A stretch of 64,000 bases of DNA from Peromyscus leucopus (taxonomy: Eukaryota; Chordata; Mammalia; Rodentia; Cricetidae): assembly GCF_004664715.2 (NCBI RefSeq), contig NC_051069.1:500001-564000 (forward strand), read 5' to 3'. Both the position numbers and the translations under genes were made by a program. Shown piece after piece: positions 1-10,334 of this stretch. Position 1 is the stretch's first letter, and the number at the start of each line of letters is the position of its first letter. The notes under the pieces are model-generated. The model worked only from the letters and a program-made list of their open reading frames with translations, made no database searches and was not told the DNA's origin.

Positions 1-167
1 ACGAGCAGTTCTGATATTTCCCCCTTCCTTAAAATTTGTGTCTTTCCAGCACATGGGGCTCCGAAGCTGACTGAAGGAAGGGTCCATCTTCAATGGCCTT
101 CAAACTTGTTAATTTCTAACTAGCTACCTAACTTTCCAGGTCTGCATGATGTGTGTGGCTTTCTAGT

Positions 168-169
<2 letters not shown>

Positions 170-219
<50 letters not shown>
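170..219. repeat. (TG)n microsatellite
   Basis: 25 uninterrupted TG units. Confidence 0.97.
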
Positions 220-220
<1 letters not shown>

Positions 221-690
221 GCAGTTCTGGTTGATTTGTTTTGTTGCCCTGGGGACTGGACACAAATGCTTCATATTCACACAAGTGCTGCCACCAAGCC
301 TTTGAATGCCCAAAGAAATTCCTGTTCTGTCTTTCCCAGGCTTACAGTGTGTCTGTTTTTATGTATTTTTGCCTCAGTTGAAATTTTCAGTTGCTCACAG
401 CAGTAAGAGGTGATTAATTGTCCACTGTTTTCAGGGAAAGCCTCTTGCACAATGGCCTGCCTGCCAGGAGTAAGTCTGGTCTGGACAACAAAGGCAAAGG
501 CTTGCATCTTCCTTCCGAGCACGGACAACATGGCTTATGAAGAGGACCTGTTTTTTTTCCTGAGACCCAGAGTCCCACATTGAGAAAGTCACTGATGTCT
601 TCAGGTTTACCAGCAAGCCAGGAAAAAGGTCAAGGGTGAGGAAGAGTCACGTGAGCATCCCTATACTGTTTTTTTCCTTCGGTGGTGTGT
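220..690. other. Intergenic, no feature seen
   Basis: Apparently unique sequence between two microsatellites; frames are short and unrecognised. Confidence 0.5.
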
Positions 691-693
691 CTG

Positions 694-717
694 GACACAG
701 ACACAGACACACACGCA

Positions 718-764
<47 letters not shown>

Positions 765-765
765 C
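694..765. repeat. (CA)n microsatellite
   Basis: CAGACA-type flank leading into about 18 pure CA units, ending CACGCACACGC. Confidence 0.95.
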
Positions 766-772
766 CTAACTT

Positions 773-900
773 GTATGTGGAGGTCAGAGAACAACTTTCA
801 GATCTCTGTATAGAGGTCAGAGAACAATTCTCTGGACTCTGTATGAAGGTTAGAGGAGAACTTTTGGGAGCTGTTCTCACTTTTCACCTTGTAATGGGGT
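773..900 (-). repeat. B4-like tail with three ~33-bp tandem copies
   Basis: GGAGGTCAGAGAACAACTTT, AGAGGTCAGAGAACAATTCT and GAAGGTTAGAGGAGAACTTT start three neighbouring copies at about 780, 812 and 845. The unit is the reverse of a common B4-type motif. Confidence 0.6.
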
Positions 901-1130
901 CTTTTGTTTGTACCGCTGCTCAGTGTCCTTTAGGATAGCCTGGGAGACTTAATTAAATCGGTGACAATTTTCTAGTTCCGGAAAAAGCTGATTTCAACAT
1001 TTTTCTCTCTTAATCCATAGGTAATTTTATAATGGGAGAAACTACTGATTCCGGCACATAGAGTTTGCCAGCCCAGCCCAATCAGCAAACCCCGGGTCCC
1101 AAAGAGGGATTCTGGGGCAAAACACAAGAC

Positions 1131-1342
1131 AGGGGTCAGAGAGATGCTCAGCAATTCACAGCACTTGCTGCCTTTCCAAAGCATCCAGGTTAGGTTCCCA
1201 ATACCCTCAGTAGCCTGTAATTCCAGTTCTAGGGGATCCAGATCCAGTGCCCTCTTCTAATCTCCACAGGAACCTGCATACACATGGTGTTCACATACAC
1301 ACAAACACACACACAATAATAACAACAATAATAAATCTTTTT
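1131..1342 (+). repeat. B3 SINE
   Basis: AGAGAGATGCTCAGCAATTC ... TAATTCCAGTTCTAGGGGAT ... an AATAATAAATCT tail. The B1 that follows inserted into this tail. Confidence 0.8.
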
Positions 1343-1500
1343 TGTTTGTTGTTTTTGTTTTTTGAGACAGGATTTCTCTGTGTAGCCCTGGCTGTTCTGG
1401 AACTTGCTCTGTAGACCAGGCTGACCTTGAACTCACTGAGATCTGCCTGCCTCTGCCTCTCGTGTGCTGGGATTAAAGGCGTGCACTACCACCACCTGGC
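1343..1500 (-). repeat. B1 SINE
   Basis: Reverse B1 (TTTGAGACAGGATTTCTCTG ... GGGATTAAAGGCGTGCACTA). CAATAATAAATCT before it and CAATAATAATAAATCT after it mark the target duplication. Confidence 0.92.
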
Positions 1501-2097
1501 CAATAATAATAAATCTAAGGAAAAAAATTAAGGTATCTAGATCCTGAAGAATGACCTTTAAGTTTGATTTCTGGCTTCAACATACACAGGCACATATCTA
1601 CACATGTAGAAACAAACACACACAAAACACACCAAAATAAGGGGAGACAAAAACACTGACAAAACTGAAGAGAGAAATACAGATTTTACATTAGTTTGAA
1701 ACTATAAAAAATGGTTAGAGCATCTACAGTAAAAAATCAATAAGAAAATAAAGTATTTTTGAGCGGCATAGACCACTTAGTCCTTTATAAACTAACCAGA
1801 TCCCCAGACACATGTCGAGCATTGCCTAACAACAACAGAATAGCTCGTCTGTCTTCTTCAGCATGATGGGAACATCCTCTACGACAGATCCTATCCCAGG
1901 CCACAGAACAGACTCCACACATTCTAAAAGATAAGATAATAGAAAGTTCATTCTCTGCTGTAACTTCACTACTGCGGGGGTGGCGTGGGGGGGAGACTTT
2001 AAAAACAAAACAAACAAAAACTAACACCAACACTCAAACCATGAAGAGACCAAAGAAATCAGAAATCAGAAGGAACACTTAAAAATAGAAATGGCAC

Positions 2098-2270
2098 CAG
2101 GTGGTAGTGGTGGTGGCGCACGCCTTTAATGCCAGCACTTGCGAGGCAGATACAGGTGGATTTCTGTGAGTTTGAGGCCAGCCTGGTCTACAAAGTGAGT
2201 TCCAGGGCAGCCAGAACTACACACAGAAACCCTTTCTCAAAAAAAAAATCTATAAATAAATAAATAAAAT
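2098..2270 (+). repeat. B1 SINE
   Basis: GGTGGTGGCGCACGCCTTTA ... ACACACAGAAACCCTTTCTC and an A-rich AAATAAATA tail. Confidence 0.92.
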
Positions 2271-2594
2271 AAAAATAGAGATGGATGAAAATGAAGACAC
2301 AACGTAGAACTTATGGGATTCCACAAAAGCAGAAGTAAGAGAGAAACATGAAGGAATAAGACAGCTGCGGAGTCCCCTGGAGGTGGCATGGCCCCACAGA
2401 AAACTGAAATCATCGAAAATTGAAAGCTTATCATACAGAAGATAAGCATTTGGGTAAGTCAGACTCTCAAGAGCTACCAAGACTTTAGCCTAAGCTGTCC
2501 TGTTCCAGAGTTGCAAGGATTCACTATCTTCAAGCTTCCTCCATCAGGACAACTTCATTTGCATAATATAACAACACCTACTTTTAAAAAAAGG

Positions 2595-2747
2595 TAGGCT
2601 GGGCGGTGGTGACGCACGCCTTTAATCCCAGCACTCCGAGAGGCAGAACCAGGTGGATTTTGAGGCCAGCCTGGTCTACAGGCACCAAAACTACACAGGG
2701 AAACCCTGTCTTGAAAAGTAAAACAAAATTTAAAAAAAAAAAAAAAG
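2595..2747 (+). repeat. B1 SINE
   Basis: GCTGGGCGGTGGTGACGCAC ... GAAACCCTGTCTTGAAAAG with a poly(A) tail. A short internal stretch is missing. Confidence 0.92.
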
Positions 2748-2749
2748 AT

Positions 2750-3865
2750 AACTAATGAGTAAGTCTGGCATTGGCTCATTTTAAGCCGGACACAACTGGC
2801 GTAGCAGCAGTTTGGGTGACCTCCTCTCTGACCCTCATGGCTTTCACTGAGGGTAGTGGCTAGCCATACAGCTTCAAGTAGCAAATTCTAACATCCTCAT
2901 GTGACCTATCCAGACAAATGATGATGGCGGAAGTGTCTCTGTGTACATCTCAATCTTTCTTGCCTTGGAATCTTCCCCAAAGCTCCAAGAACAGCCTACA
3001 TGTTTCATGGCCCTGAAATAGACCAGCCGAGAACCCTTAAACTAAACAGACACGAGATCCCCGTTGTCACTTACGAGTCACTTCCCCGGGCTGCAGCTGC
3101 AGTCTCTTCCTGCACTGCCATCCAGTTCTTAGAAACGGGCAGAGTGACTCTTAGGGTGGCAGCCTAAGTAGTTGTCAACAGTTATTTTTGAGTTTCATGT
3201 ATGTGCTATGACTAAGCAATCCCACTCCAACAGGTTGCTGATTTTACGAGGCTCTGAAGCATGCTGAAGTCAACGTATTTCTAGCTTTTTCACACTTCCA
3301 AATTTTTCTCCAAGACACATTCCTAGTAGAATTTTTTTGTTTTTGCATACAAGCTAATTTTAAGGTTTGAAATCGTCACGCATAGATCTATTTAACAAAG
3401 CGACCGTCCAGCCTGTTTACGCAATCGCGCATGCTCACCAAGAGGAGAACAGTTCCCTTCACACTTTCGAGGATGTTAATTAGAATTGTTCTGAGTGTCT
3501 GTAAATATACACCAAAGTTGCACAGCTGTCTTCTGCTCACGGCATACTGTCAATGGCTTCCTCTGTGCCGCACACGTGACCGGCTCCACTGGAAAGAACA
3601 CAAGCGGAGCTCTCCCTTACACCGTCGTACTGGTTTATCACACACACCCTGCTTGGGTTGTCCCAGCAGTTCACTAAGTGTAAGAACCACTAACAGGGAT
3701 ATTCTTGAAAGCACATCTTTGTTTCCTAGCAAAAAATGTTTCTGAAGACTAAGGTCCCATAATGGTTTCAAGGTCAAAAGCACGTCTCAAACCGTTTGCT
3801 GCTTCCTCGTGGTCAGATTGCTCCCTGTTCTCAAGCCAACATTTCATATCACTAACAGGTCAGCC
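2750..3865. other. Intergenic, repeat-poor
   Basis: No SINE or gene is recognised. A CACGTG E-box lies near 3574. The 104-residue frame at 3431-3745 resembles no protein I know. Confidence 0.5.
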
Positions 3866-3867
3866 TA

Positions 3868-4070
3868 GGGGCTGGAGAGACGGCTCAGTGGTTAAGAGTA
3901 CTGAATGCTCTTCCAGAGGACCCGGGTTCAGTCCCCATGGTGACTCATAACTGTCTGTAACTCCAGTTCCAGGAAACCCAATACCCTCTTCTGGTCTCTG
4001 TGGGAACGAGGCATGCATATGATGCAAAGACATACATGTAGGCAGAACAACATGCATAATAAATAAGCTT
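3868..4070 (+). repeat. B3 SINE
   Basis: GGGGCTGGAGAGACGGCTCA ... TAACTCCAGTTCCAGGAAAC ... AATAAATAAGC. Confidence 0.9.
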
Positions 4071-4170
4071 AGTCGTTTAGAAAGTAGTCTAGTATTGTAT
4101 TGCAAACATTGGCCATTGTAGTTCACCTATAAACTGTTCTATTCTACCCCTTACATATTCTCCACTAGTT

Positions 4171-4295
4171 TGTGTGTGTGTGTGTGGGTGCGCGCGCGTG
4201 TGCGTGCGTGAATCTGTGTGTATGTGTGCATATGCATACATATGTATATGTTTATATGCATATGTGTATATGTATGTGTTTGTATGTCTTTTTTA
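4171..4295. repeat. TG / alternating purine-pyrimidine tract
   Basis: Imperfect TG repeats pass into GCGCGCGCGTGTGCGTGCGT and then TATG/CATA-rich units; nearly all alternate purine and pyrimidine. Confidence 0.85.
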
Positions 4296-4520
4296 ATTTA
4301 CCTCACAGAATTGCTGATATATCATAGTTACCCTTTGTCTACTATATATCTGAAATACTTTCCCCAATTTATTATCATTCTCTTACATTACTTGTGGTAT
4401 TTTTATCATATATATTTAGGTGAATCTTTCCTTAATAGAATACCACGGCAACTCAATTGAAATGGTGCTGTGATATCTGGCTAGCCTGGCATGGCAAACC
4501 AATCATTATAACTCTTTCAA

Positions 4521-4690
4521 AGTCTTTGTTTGTTTGTTTTTTGGTTTTTCAAGACAGGGTTTCTCTGTGTAGCTTTGCGCCTTTCCTGGAACTCACTTGG
4601 TAGCCCAGGCTGGCCTGGAACTCACAGAGATCCGCCTGTCTCTGCCTCCCGAGTGCTGGGATTAAAGGTGTGCTCCACCACTGCCCGGCT
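4521..4690 (-). repeat. B1 SINE (cricetid-type tail)
   Basis: Reverse B1 with TAGCTTTGCGCCTTTCCTGG, the cricetid variant segment, and GGGATTAAAGGTGTGCTCCA. Confidence 0.93.
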
Positions 4691-4864
4691 CTCTCCCTTT
4701 TCTTTTATGATTCTTCTCACTCGGTAGAGCTCTTCCATTTGCTTCTTCACCTAATGAAATACTCAGCTCAAGCTTCCTCCTTCCTCACAGCAGCCTTCTG
4801 TAACGGCACGTCTAGTGCATGTGTACATATATTCCATAATGTCCATCAAACCATCCATAGCCGT

Positions 4865-5620
4865 TGGATTCATAATAATCCAAGACAGTCTAAATGCCCA
4901 TCAATAATAAGCCGTTTAATAAGGTTTGGCTTGTCCCCGCATTGGAATGATAAGCATCAATACAAGCAGAGAACGAACTACTAAGAAACAAACGACATAA
5001 AAATATCTAACAGACGTAGTGTGAAGTAGAGGAACATAGACTCAAATGAGCACAGTACCATCCCACAGGCCGTGGTGGAAAGCTGAATGGATCCTAAGAC
5101 AGAGCACACGGGTGACACACACTTCTGAAGCAAGAGGTAATTGCTGGTAGACTGAGCCCTTAAAGTCAGACTAGAAAGAACCAAACTGTTTCGTAGTAAC
5201 TCACTGGTGTTCCCAGACAAAGACAAGAATGTTTGTAGGAATGCAGAAACAGCCAGGCCCAGCAAGACAATACCACAACATTCCACTAGAAAAGTAGTGT
5301 CAGATACACAAAACAGCAGAGCAAACCACTCCAGAATGACTGCTAATGAGAACATGAAATCACTGAAACTGATCCTAAGGTGTGGAGCTGGAAAATTCTT
5401 ATCAGGCGTTAAAAGAGCTGTGGGAACAGCGTGCGGCATGCTCAGAACAGAAAGTGGAGGCAGGGATGCTCTGAAAAAACGTCCAACTGAAACAGTTGAA
5501 AACCATGAGGACAAAGTAAAATGACTCCGGGTGATCCTAATAGCGTGTTTGACAGCACACACGAGAAGATCAGCGCACGTGATGGTGTAGAAAAGAGTGA
5601 ACTCGAGGACGTAGAACTAG
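4865..5620 (+). repeat. Old L1 fragment (ORF2 end / 3' UTR)
   Basis: ATTCATAATAATCCAAGACA, TAAATGCCCATCAATAATAA and GAACGAACTACTAAGAAACA are decayed L1 ORF2-end sequence. The similarity is clearest to about 5090 and weaker beyond. The 193-residue frame on the opposite strand (4981-5562) is an accident of this sequence. Confidence 0.55.
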
Positions 5621-5628
5621 AAATAGCA

Positions 5629-5769
5629 GCCGGGCGGTGGTGGCGCACGCCTTTAATCCCAGCACTCGGGAGGTAGAGGCAGGAGGATCTCTGTGAGTTC
5701 GAGGCCAGCCTGATCTACAGAGCGAGTTCCAGGAAAGGCGCAAAGCTACAAAGAGAAACCCTGTCTCGA

Positions 5770-5811
<42 letters not shown>

Positions 5812-5812
5812 C
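5629..5812 (+). repeat. B1 SINE with long A-tail
   Basis: GCCGGGCGGTGGTGGCGCAC ... GGAAAGGCGCAAAGCTACAA ... a tail of over 30 A. It is close to consensus, so fairly young. Confidence 0.95.
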
Positions 5813-5829
5813 AAAATGAAACACAAACA

Positions 5830-6510
5830 GATGATGGTTTACTCATCAGAACCCAAGTGACCCACAGAATAACTTTAGAAGCTTAATATTTGTACAAATT
5901 TTCAGAGGAGAGGATAGAGACAAGGTAACAAAAAAAAATTGAAGAAAAACTCTTGAAATTCTGAAAACTTTAAAACCGAATGAAAGTCATGAACTCACAT
6001 ATTCAAAAAGTTTAGCCAACTCCAAGCGTAAGAAACATTGCAAGCACTGTGCCAAAGAAAACTGTAATTTAATTACTCCAAAAACAATGATAATGAGACA
6101 ATGCTTAAAAAAAAACCAGCTAGAGTAAAACAGGCATGTTGTGGAGAAAGGAGATAAGGATAATAGTAGGTTTCTTATCAGAAATCTGATAGAAGAACGG
6201 GAGGAGGAGCGTCATTAAGGTTCTGCAAGAAGGCAAGCCTATCAACCCAGAGCTCCATATCTAATAAAAACATCTCTCCTCAAAAAGGTAAACCAAAGGC
6301 TGTTTACAACAAATACAAACACTCCTCCTGAGCAGACCCGCACTGTGAGAAAAGTTACAGGAAGTCCTGCAGGTAAGAGAAAATGACAGCAGCTGGAAGC
6401 CGGAGTCTACAGGAAAGAATGCAGGGCAGCGGGGATCGAACCCCCGGGCAAGTATTTAAAAGGTAACCTTAATAACGTTAAAAGGTAAGCACTGGAACAA
6501 AATAATAACG
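5830..6510 (+). repeat. Old L1/HAL1-type fragment
   Basis: ATCAACCCAGAGCTCCATAT, AGCAGACCCGCACTGTGAGA and AGGAAGTCCTGCAGGTAAGA recall the 3' region of old L1 or HAL1 elements. It may continue the 4.9 kb fragment, split by the B1 at 5.63 kb. Confidence 0.5.
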
Positions 6511-6679
6511 TGACTGTGTGGCAGCAACACTAATACCATAAGGCAAAAAGTAAATAAATAAAAATAAAATAAAATAAACAACAACAACAAAAAACCCACA
6601 ACCAAAGCCATGGCTACCACCAGCACCACCACTAGCACCAGCACCACCACCAACAAAACAAACATGAAAATAGAGGCTA

Positions 6680-6836
6680 CAGCCGGGCAGTGGTGGTGCA
6701 TGCCTTTAATCCCAGCACTCAGGAGGCAGAGGCAGGCAGATCTCTGTGAATTCAAGGCCAGCCTGGGCTACCAAGTGAGTCCCAGGAAAGGTGCAAAGCT
6801 ACACAGAGAAACCCTGTCTCGAAAAGCAAAAACAAA
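6680..6836 (+). repeat. B1 SINE
   Basis: GCCGGGCAGTGGTGGTGCAT ... CACAGAGAAACCCTGTCTCG. GAAAATAGAGGCT on both sides is its target duplication, created at the head of the B3 that follows. Confidence 0.93.
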
Positions 6837-6847
6837 AACGAAAATAG

Positions 6848-7050
6848 AGGCTGGAAAGATGGCTCAGTGGTGTAAGAGCAGTTGCCGTTCTTCCAGAGGC
6901 CCAGAGTTTAGTTCTCAGAACCTACACTGGGCAGCTCTAAACCAACCTCCTGTGACTCAGTTCCGAGGGATCAATTTCTGGCCTCAACAGGCAGCTACAT
7001 GCATATGTGTGCACAGACACACAGATACATAAATAAAGTATGCATCTTTA
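6848..7050 (+). repeat. B3 SINE
   Basis: GAGGCTGGAAAGATGGCTCA ... TTCTGGCCTCAACAGGCAG ... a CACAGATACATAAATAAAGT tail. Confidence 0.8.
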
Positions 7051-7084
7051 AATGAAAGCATTTACTGATACATGCACTAACTAT

Positions 7085-7440
7085 TTAGAGGTAAATATAA
7101 TAATCTTACATAATGGGAACTATAGAACATTTCTGAGACTAATTAAAGATAATCTGAGTGAATGAAGAGACATGCTTCATTATTGATTTAGAAGTCTCAA
7201 TATTGTTAAGATGTCAGTTCTTCCCGATTTGTGTTATGGATCCGATGGCTCCTCACTCAGCTCTTGGTAGAAGTTGATGGTAGTAGCTACACAGAAATGA
7301 AATGTCTTAAATATCCAAAAACTAAAAAAAAAAGAACAAATGTGTTCAACATCAGTATAAAAATAAAGCAATCAATAAGGTCTGATATTAGTATAAAGAC
7401 TGACAAAGAAGAATCCAAAAAGATACCCATTATGTGTATA
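7085..7440 (+). repeat. Old L1 ORF2 fragment
   Basis: GAAGTCTCAATATTGTTAAG ATGTCAGTTCTTCCC matches the conserved L1 ORF2 stretch that normally reads ATATTGTTAAGATGTCAAT. Neighbouring A-rich sequence fits poorly conserved ORF2. There is no open frame. Confidence 0.6.
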
Positions 7441-7449
7441 TGGAAATGC

Positions 7450-7665
7450 AGTTTATTTTTATTTTTTAAATTTTATGTGTAGATGTTTTGGCTGAATTAT
7501 GCCTGTGCACCTCACATGTGCCTGGTGCACACAGACCTAGAAGAGGGCATCAGATACTCTGGAACTAAGTTATAGACAGTTGTGGGTCACAACCTGGTAC
7601 TGGGACTTGAACCCAGGTCCTCCAAAAGAGCAGCCAATGTGCTCAGCTCTCCTCCAGGCCTGATA
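7450..7665 (-). repeat. B3 SINE
   Basis: Reverse: TTTTATGTGTAGATGTTTTG ... GACTTGAACCCAGGTCCTCC ... CTCAGCTCTCCTCCAGGCC. Confidence 0.8.
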
Positions 7666-8052
7666 AGTAATTTTTTATCTTTTTGAGAAACACATACAAC
7701 CAATTCAATGGGAAAGGTTCATTGTCAGCACCTAATAGTGCTAGGACATGGGGGGGGGGGAACATGTGTTGCCTTGAATTATAGAGAGCTTTATAAGCAG
7801 TGAAAGATTTGGCCACACAAATATTTAGATTTTATGTATGGAAGAAACAGCCTGAATAAGTCAGTGCATGTGGGTTGGATCTTCAGTGCCTCCCAAGGAC
7901 TCACATATTGCAGGCTCCATTCCCAGCTCATGGTGACAGGATTTCTAGGAGATATCGCATTGAGGAGAAAGGTTGGGTGGTGGTGGGTGTATGCCTTTGT
8001 TTTCTTTTTCATTTTTAATGTTTTGAGACAGGGCCTAAGATATCTCAGGATG

Positions 8053-8088
8053 GTGCTCACTTTGGCAGCACATATACTAAAAAAAAAA

Positions 8089-8119
<31 letters not shown>

Positions 8120-8166
8120 GGCTCCTGAGCAAGGATGACACACAAAATTTTGAACTCACTTCATAA
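8053..8166 (+). pseudogene. U6 snRNA pseudogene
   Basis: GTGCTCACTTTGGCAGCACA, then ATATACTA, an expanded A-run, then TTGGAACGATACAGAGAAGA and TTAGCATGGCTCC follow U6 from its first base to near its end. The normal A4 before TTGG has grown to about 14 A. Substitutions in the 5' stem and the 3' end, and no recognisable upstream PSE/TATA, point to a dead retrocopy. Confidence 0.93.
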
Positions 8167-8324
8167 CTGAAAACTCAGAAAGGCAACCAAAACCTGAAAA
8201 AATTACTCTTCTTCCATTTACCTGTCTACTTGACCTGAGAAAGAATGTCCACACCCTGGGGTCCTCCCTCAATTCCTGCCAATTAAGTTTTAATGCACTA
8301 TTATGGTCTCTCTGTGTGTGTGAT

Positions 8325-8500
8325 ACTTATTTGTGAGTGTGTGCCGCAGCACACTTAACACAGGTCGTAGGACAGATTCTGGGAACTGGTTCCCTCCTTT
8401 CTACCTTACACAGGCTCTAGGGGTAAAATTCAGGTCCCCAGGTTTGTATCACAACATTTTTCCCTCGGGGCCATTGTGCAACCCCCTCCTGAAAGATTTT
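8325..8500 (-). repeat. Possible B4-type SINE remnant
   Basis: GGACAGATTCTGGGAACTGG TTCCCTCCTTTC and AAAATTCAGGTCCCCAGG fit a decayed reverse B4 layout. Confidence 0.35.
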
Positions 8501-9118
8501 TATAGATCAGAAAGTTGAAGCCTATAAGCAACCAGCCGCTCTGCACTCCCATTCTGACCACTCACAGCTGAGAATGACTGAATTTTTCACTAGAGATGAG
8601 CAAATGAGCATGAAAAAGGCCCTGAGCAGACACTCAGTGGATCCTAGTTATAACCAGTGGACGTTCGACATGGAAAGTGAAACATTTTATTGCTGTGAGA
8701 AACCCTGATACTCACGACGGTGTTTTTAACTTTGAAGTGAGAAGCATGCTGGCATCAGGGGCAGAGACACAGGTCTGTTGCTTACCCTTGGTGTGATTCT
8801 GAACCCAGATCTCCACACTGAACTCTGGCTTTGCAGTGATCCATTTACACCGTTGGTAACTCTGTTGTTATAGTACCCATTATTTTGTCCTGTTGTTTCA
8901 TGCTTGATTTGTGTGACTGTCCTCCCAACCGATGTTTAGTGGTCAATTTTCATCATCGACAGCTTACCAACAATCATTTGTGTGTAAGACTTGCACCACA
9001 CATGTTTATTTGATGGATACAAAAATTAGAAAGATTTGCAATACTAAGAGCTGGCGAAAACTACAGGTGGCAATCTGGTCAGGAACACAGTAGGCCAATG
9101 ATTATTTAAGTGCTATTC
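8500..9118. other. Intergenic, no feature seen
   Basis: Apparently unique sequence without open frames of note. Confidence 0.5.
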
Positions 9119-9119
9119 A

Positions 9120-9266
9120 ACCAGGTGGTGGCACATGCCTTTAATCCCAGCACTTGAGAGGCAGAGGCAGGTATCTCTAAGTTTGAGGCTAGCCTGGTCT
9201 ACAATGAGTTCCAGGACAGCCAAGGTTACACAGAGAAACCCTGTCTCAGAAAAAAAGAAAAAAAAC
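9120..9266 (+). repeat. B1 SINE
   Basis: AGGTGGTGGCACATGCCTTT ... CAGAGAAACCCTGTCTCAGA. Confidence 0.9.
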
Positions 9267-9277
9267 TGCTATTCAAA

Positions 9278-9402
9278 CCAAGGCTTAGTGGAACATACTT
9301 ACAATCCCAGCACTTGGGATATAGAAGCAGGAGGACCAGGAGTTCAAGGCCATCCTCAGCTACCTAGCAAGTTCAAGGTCAGCCTGGGCTATGTCTCTAG
9401 AT
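9278..9402 (+). repeat. Diverged B1-like SINE
   Basis: ACAATCCCAGCACTTGGGAT ... GGAGTTCAAGGCCATCCTCA, without the usual tail. Confidence 0.65.
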
Positions 9403-9474
9403 GATAAATGTACAAATATTTACATATTTATAAATAACCAAACAAATAATATGCAGAGTAAGACTCAAGCGGGG

Positions 9475-9652
9475 GCTGGAGAGATGGCTCATCGGTTAAG
9501 AGCACTGGCTGCTCTTCCACAGGTCCTGAGTTCAATTCCCAGCAACCACATGGTGGCTCACAACCATCTGTAATGAGATCTGGTGCCCTCTTTTGGTGTG
9601 CAGGCAGAACACTGTATACATAATAATAAAAAAAAAAATCTAAAAAAAAAAA
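9475..9652 (+). repeat. B2 SINE
   Basis: GGGGCTGGAGAGATGGCTCA ... GCAACCACATGGTGGCTCAC ... TGTAATGAGATCTGGTGCCC. AGACTCAAG/AGACCCAAG flank it as an imperfect duplication. Confidence 0.93.
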
Positions 9653-9659
9653 GACCCAA

Positions 9660-9762
9660 GTTGAGTGTGATGGCACACACTTGTAATCTCAGTACTCAGG
9701 AAGCTAAGGTAGGAGCTACTTGGAGTTCAAGGCCAATCTAAGCTACACAGTAAGACCTTTAA
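9660..9762 (+). repeat. Diverged B1-like SINE
   Basis: GTGTGATGGCACACACTTGT ... GGAGTTCAAGGCCAATCTAA. Confidence 0.6.
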
Positions 9763-10104
9763 AAACAGGAAAGGAAAGGAAATAATAAAATCCGATGTCT
9801 TCTTTGGTTATGAAGAAATAGTACAACTCTATCCAAAGCCTTCCTCATCACCCAATGCTTTGGCCCTTTTTGACTTTCTGTCAAGTCTTTGAATTGAGAG
9901 AAAACCACTTAGAACCAAGTCTGTGCTTTGTTATTTTGAATCCCACAAAATAGCATCACAATAGATGTCTGCGGTATGGACTGGACAGTAATTTTGAGAA
10001 AGAAGGCATCATTAAGGAAACGTTATAGTCTTCATTCATTACCTATTGTAGTTCCTTGGTAAGTAGGGAAATTCTAAGCCAAAGACTGAAGAAATCACAT
10101 CGTT

Positions 10105-10333
10105 AAGTTGGGCTCAGTTGGGCTGTCTTGGCCCGTGATCCTCTCTCTTGGCCCCCTCTCTCCCTGCTCACTCACTCTCCCCACCTCTCTCTCCTTTCAT
10201 GGCCCAGTTCAGTCAACTGGCCATATTTAGTCTGCTACTTTCTCTCCCTACCCTGGACTTCTCCAGGCGCCTCTGGCTGTGCGCTCTCTTATATCTACAA
10301 TAAAAACCTTCTCCTCAACCATTAAAAAAAAAA
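10105..10333 (+). repeat. Unidentified retroposed element with poly(A) signal and A-tail
   Basis: A pyrimidine-rich sequence contains GCCCAGTTCAGTCAACTGGC and ends TACAATAAAAACCTTCTCCT CAACCATT followed by a run of about 10 A. AATAAA 20 bp before an A-tail is the signature of a reverse-transcribed RNA 3' end. It resembles a rodent LTR-derived repeat, but I cannot name it and see no clear duplication. Confidence 0.45.
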
Positions 10334-10334
10334 G

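Noticed and set aside
170..406. Frame with a long Cys-Val repeat
   Set aside because: A translation of the (TG)n microsatellite.
4981..5562. 193-residue hydrophobic minus frame resembling a membrane protein
   Set aside because: It is antisense to old L1 sequence and has no orthologue I can recognise; hydrophobicity follows from A/T-rich antisense codons.
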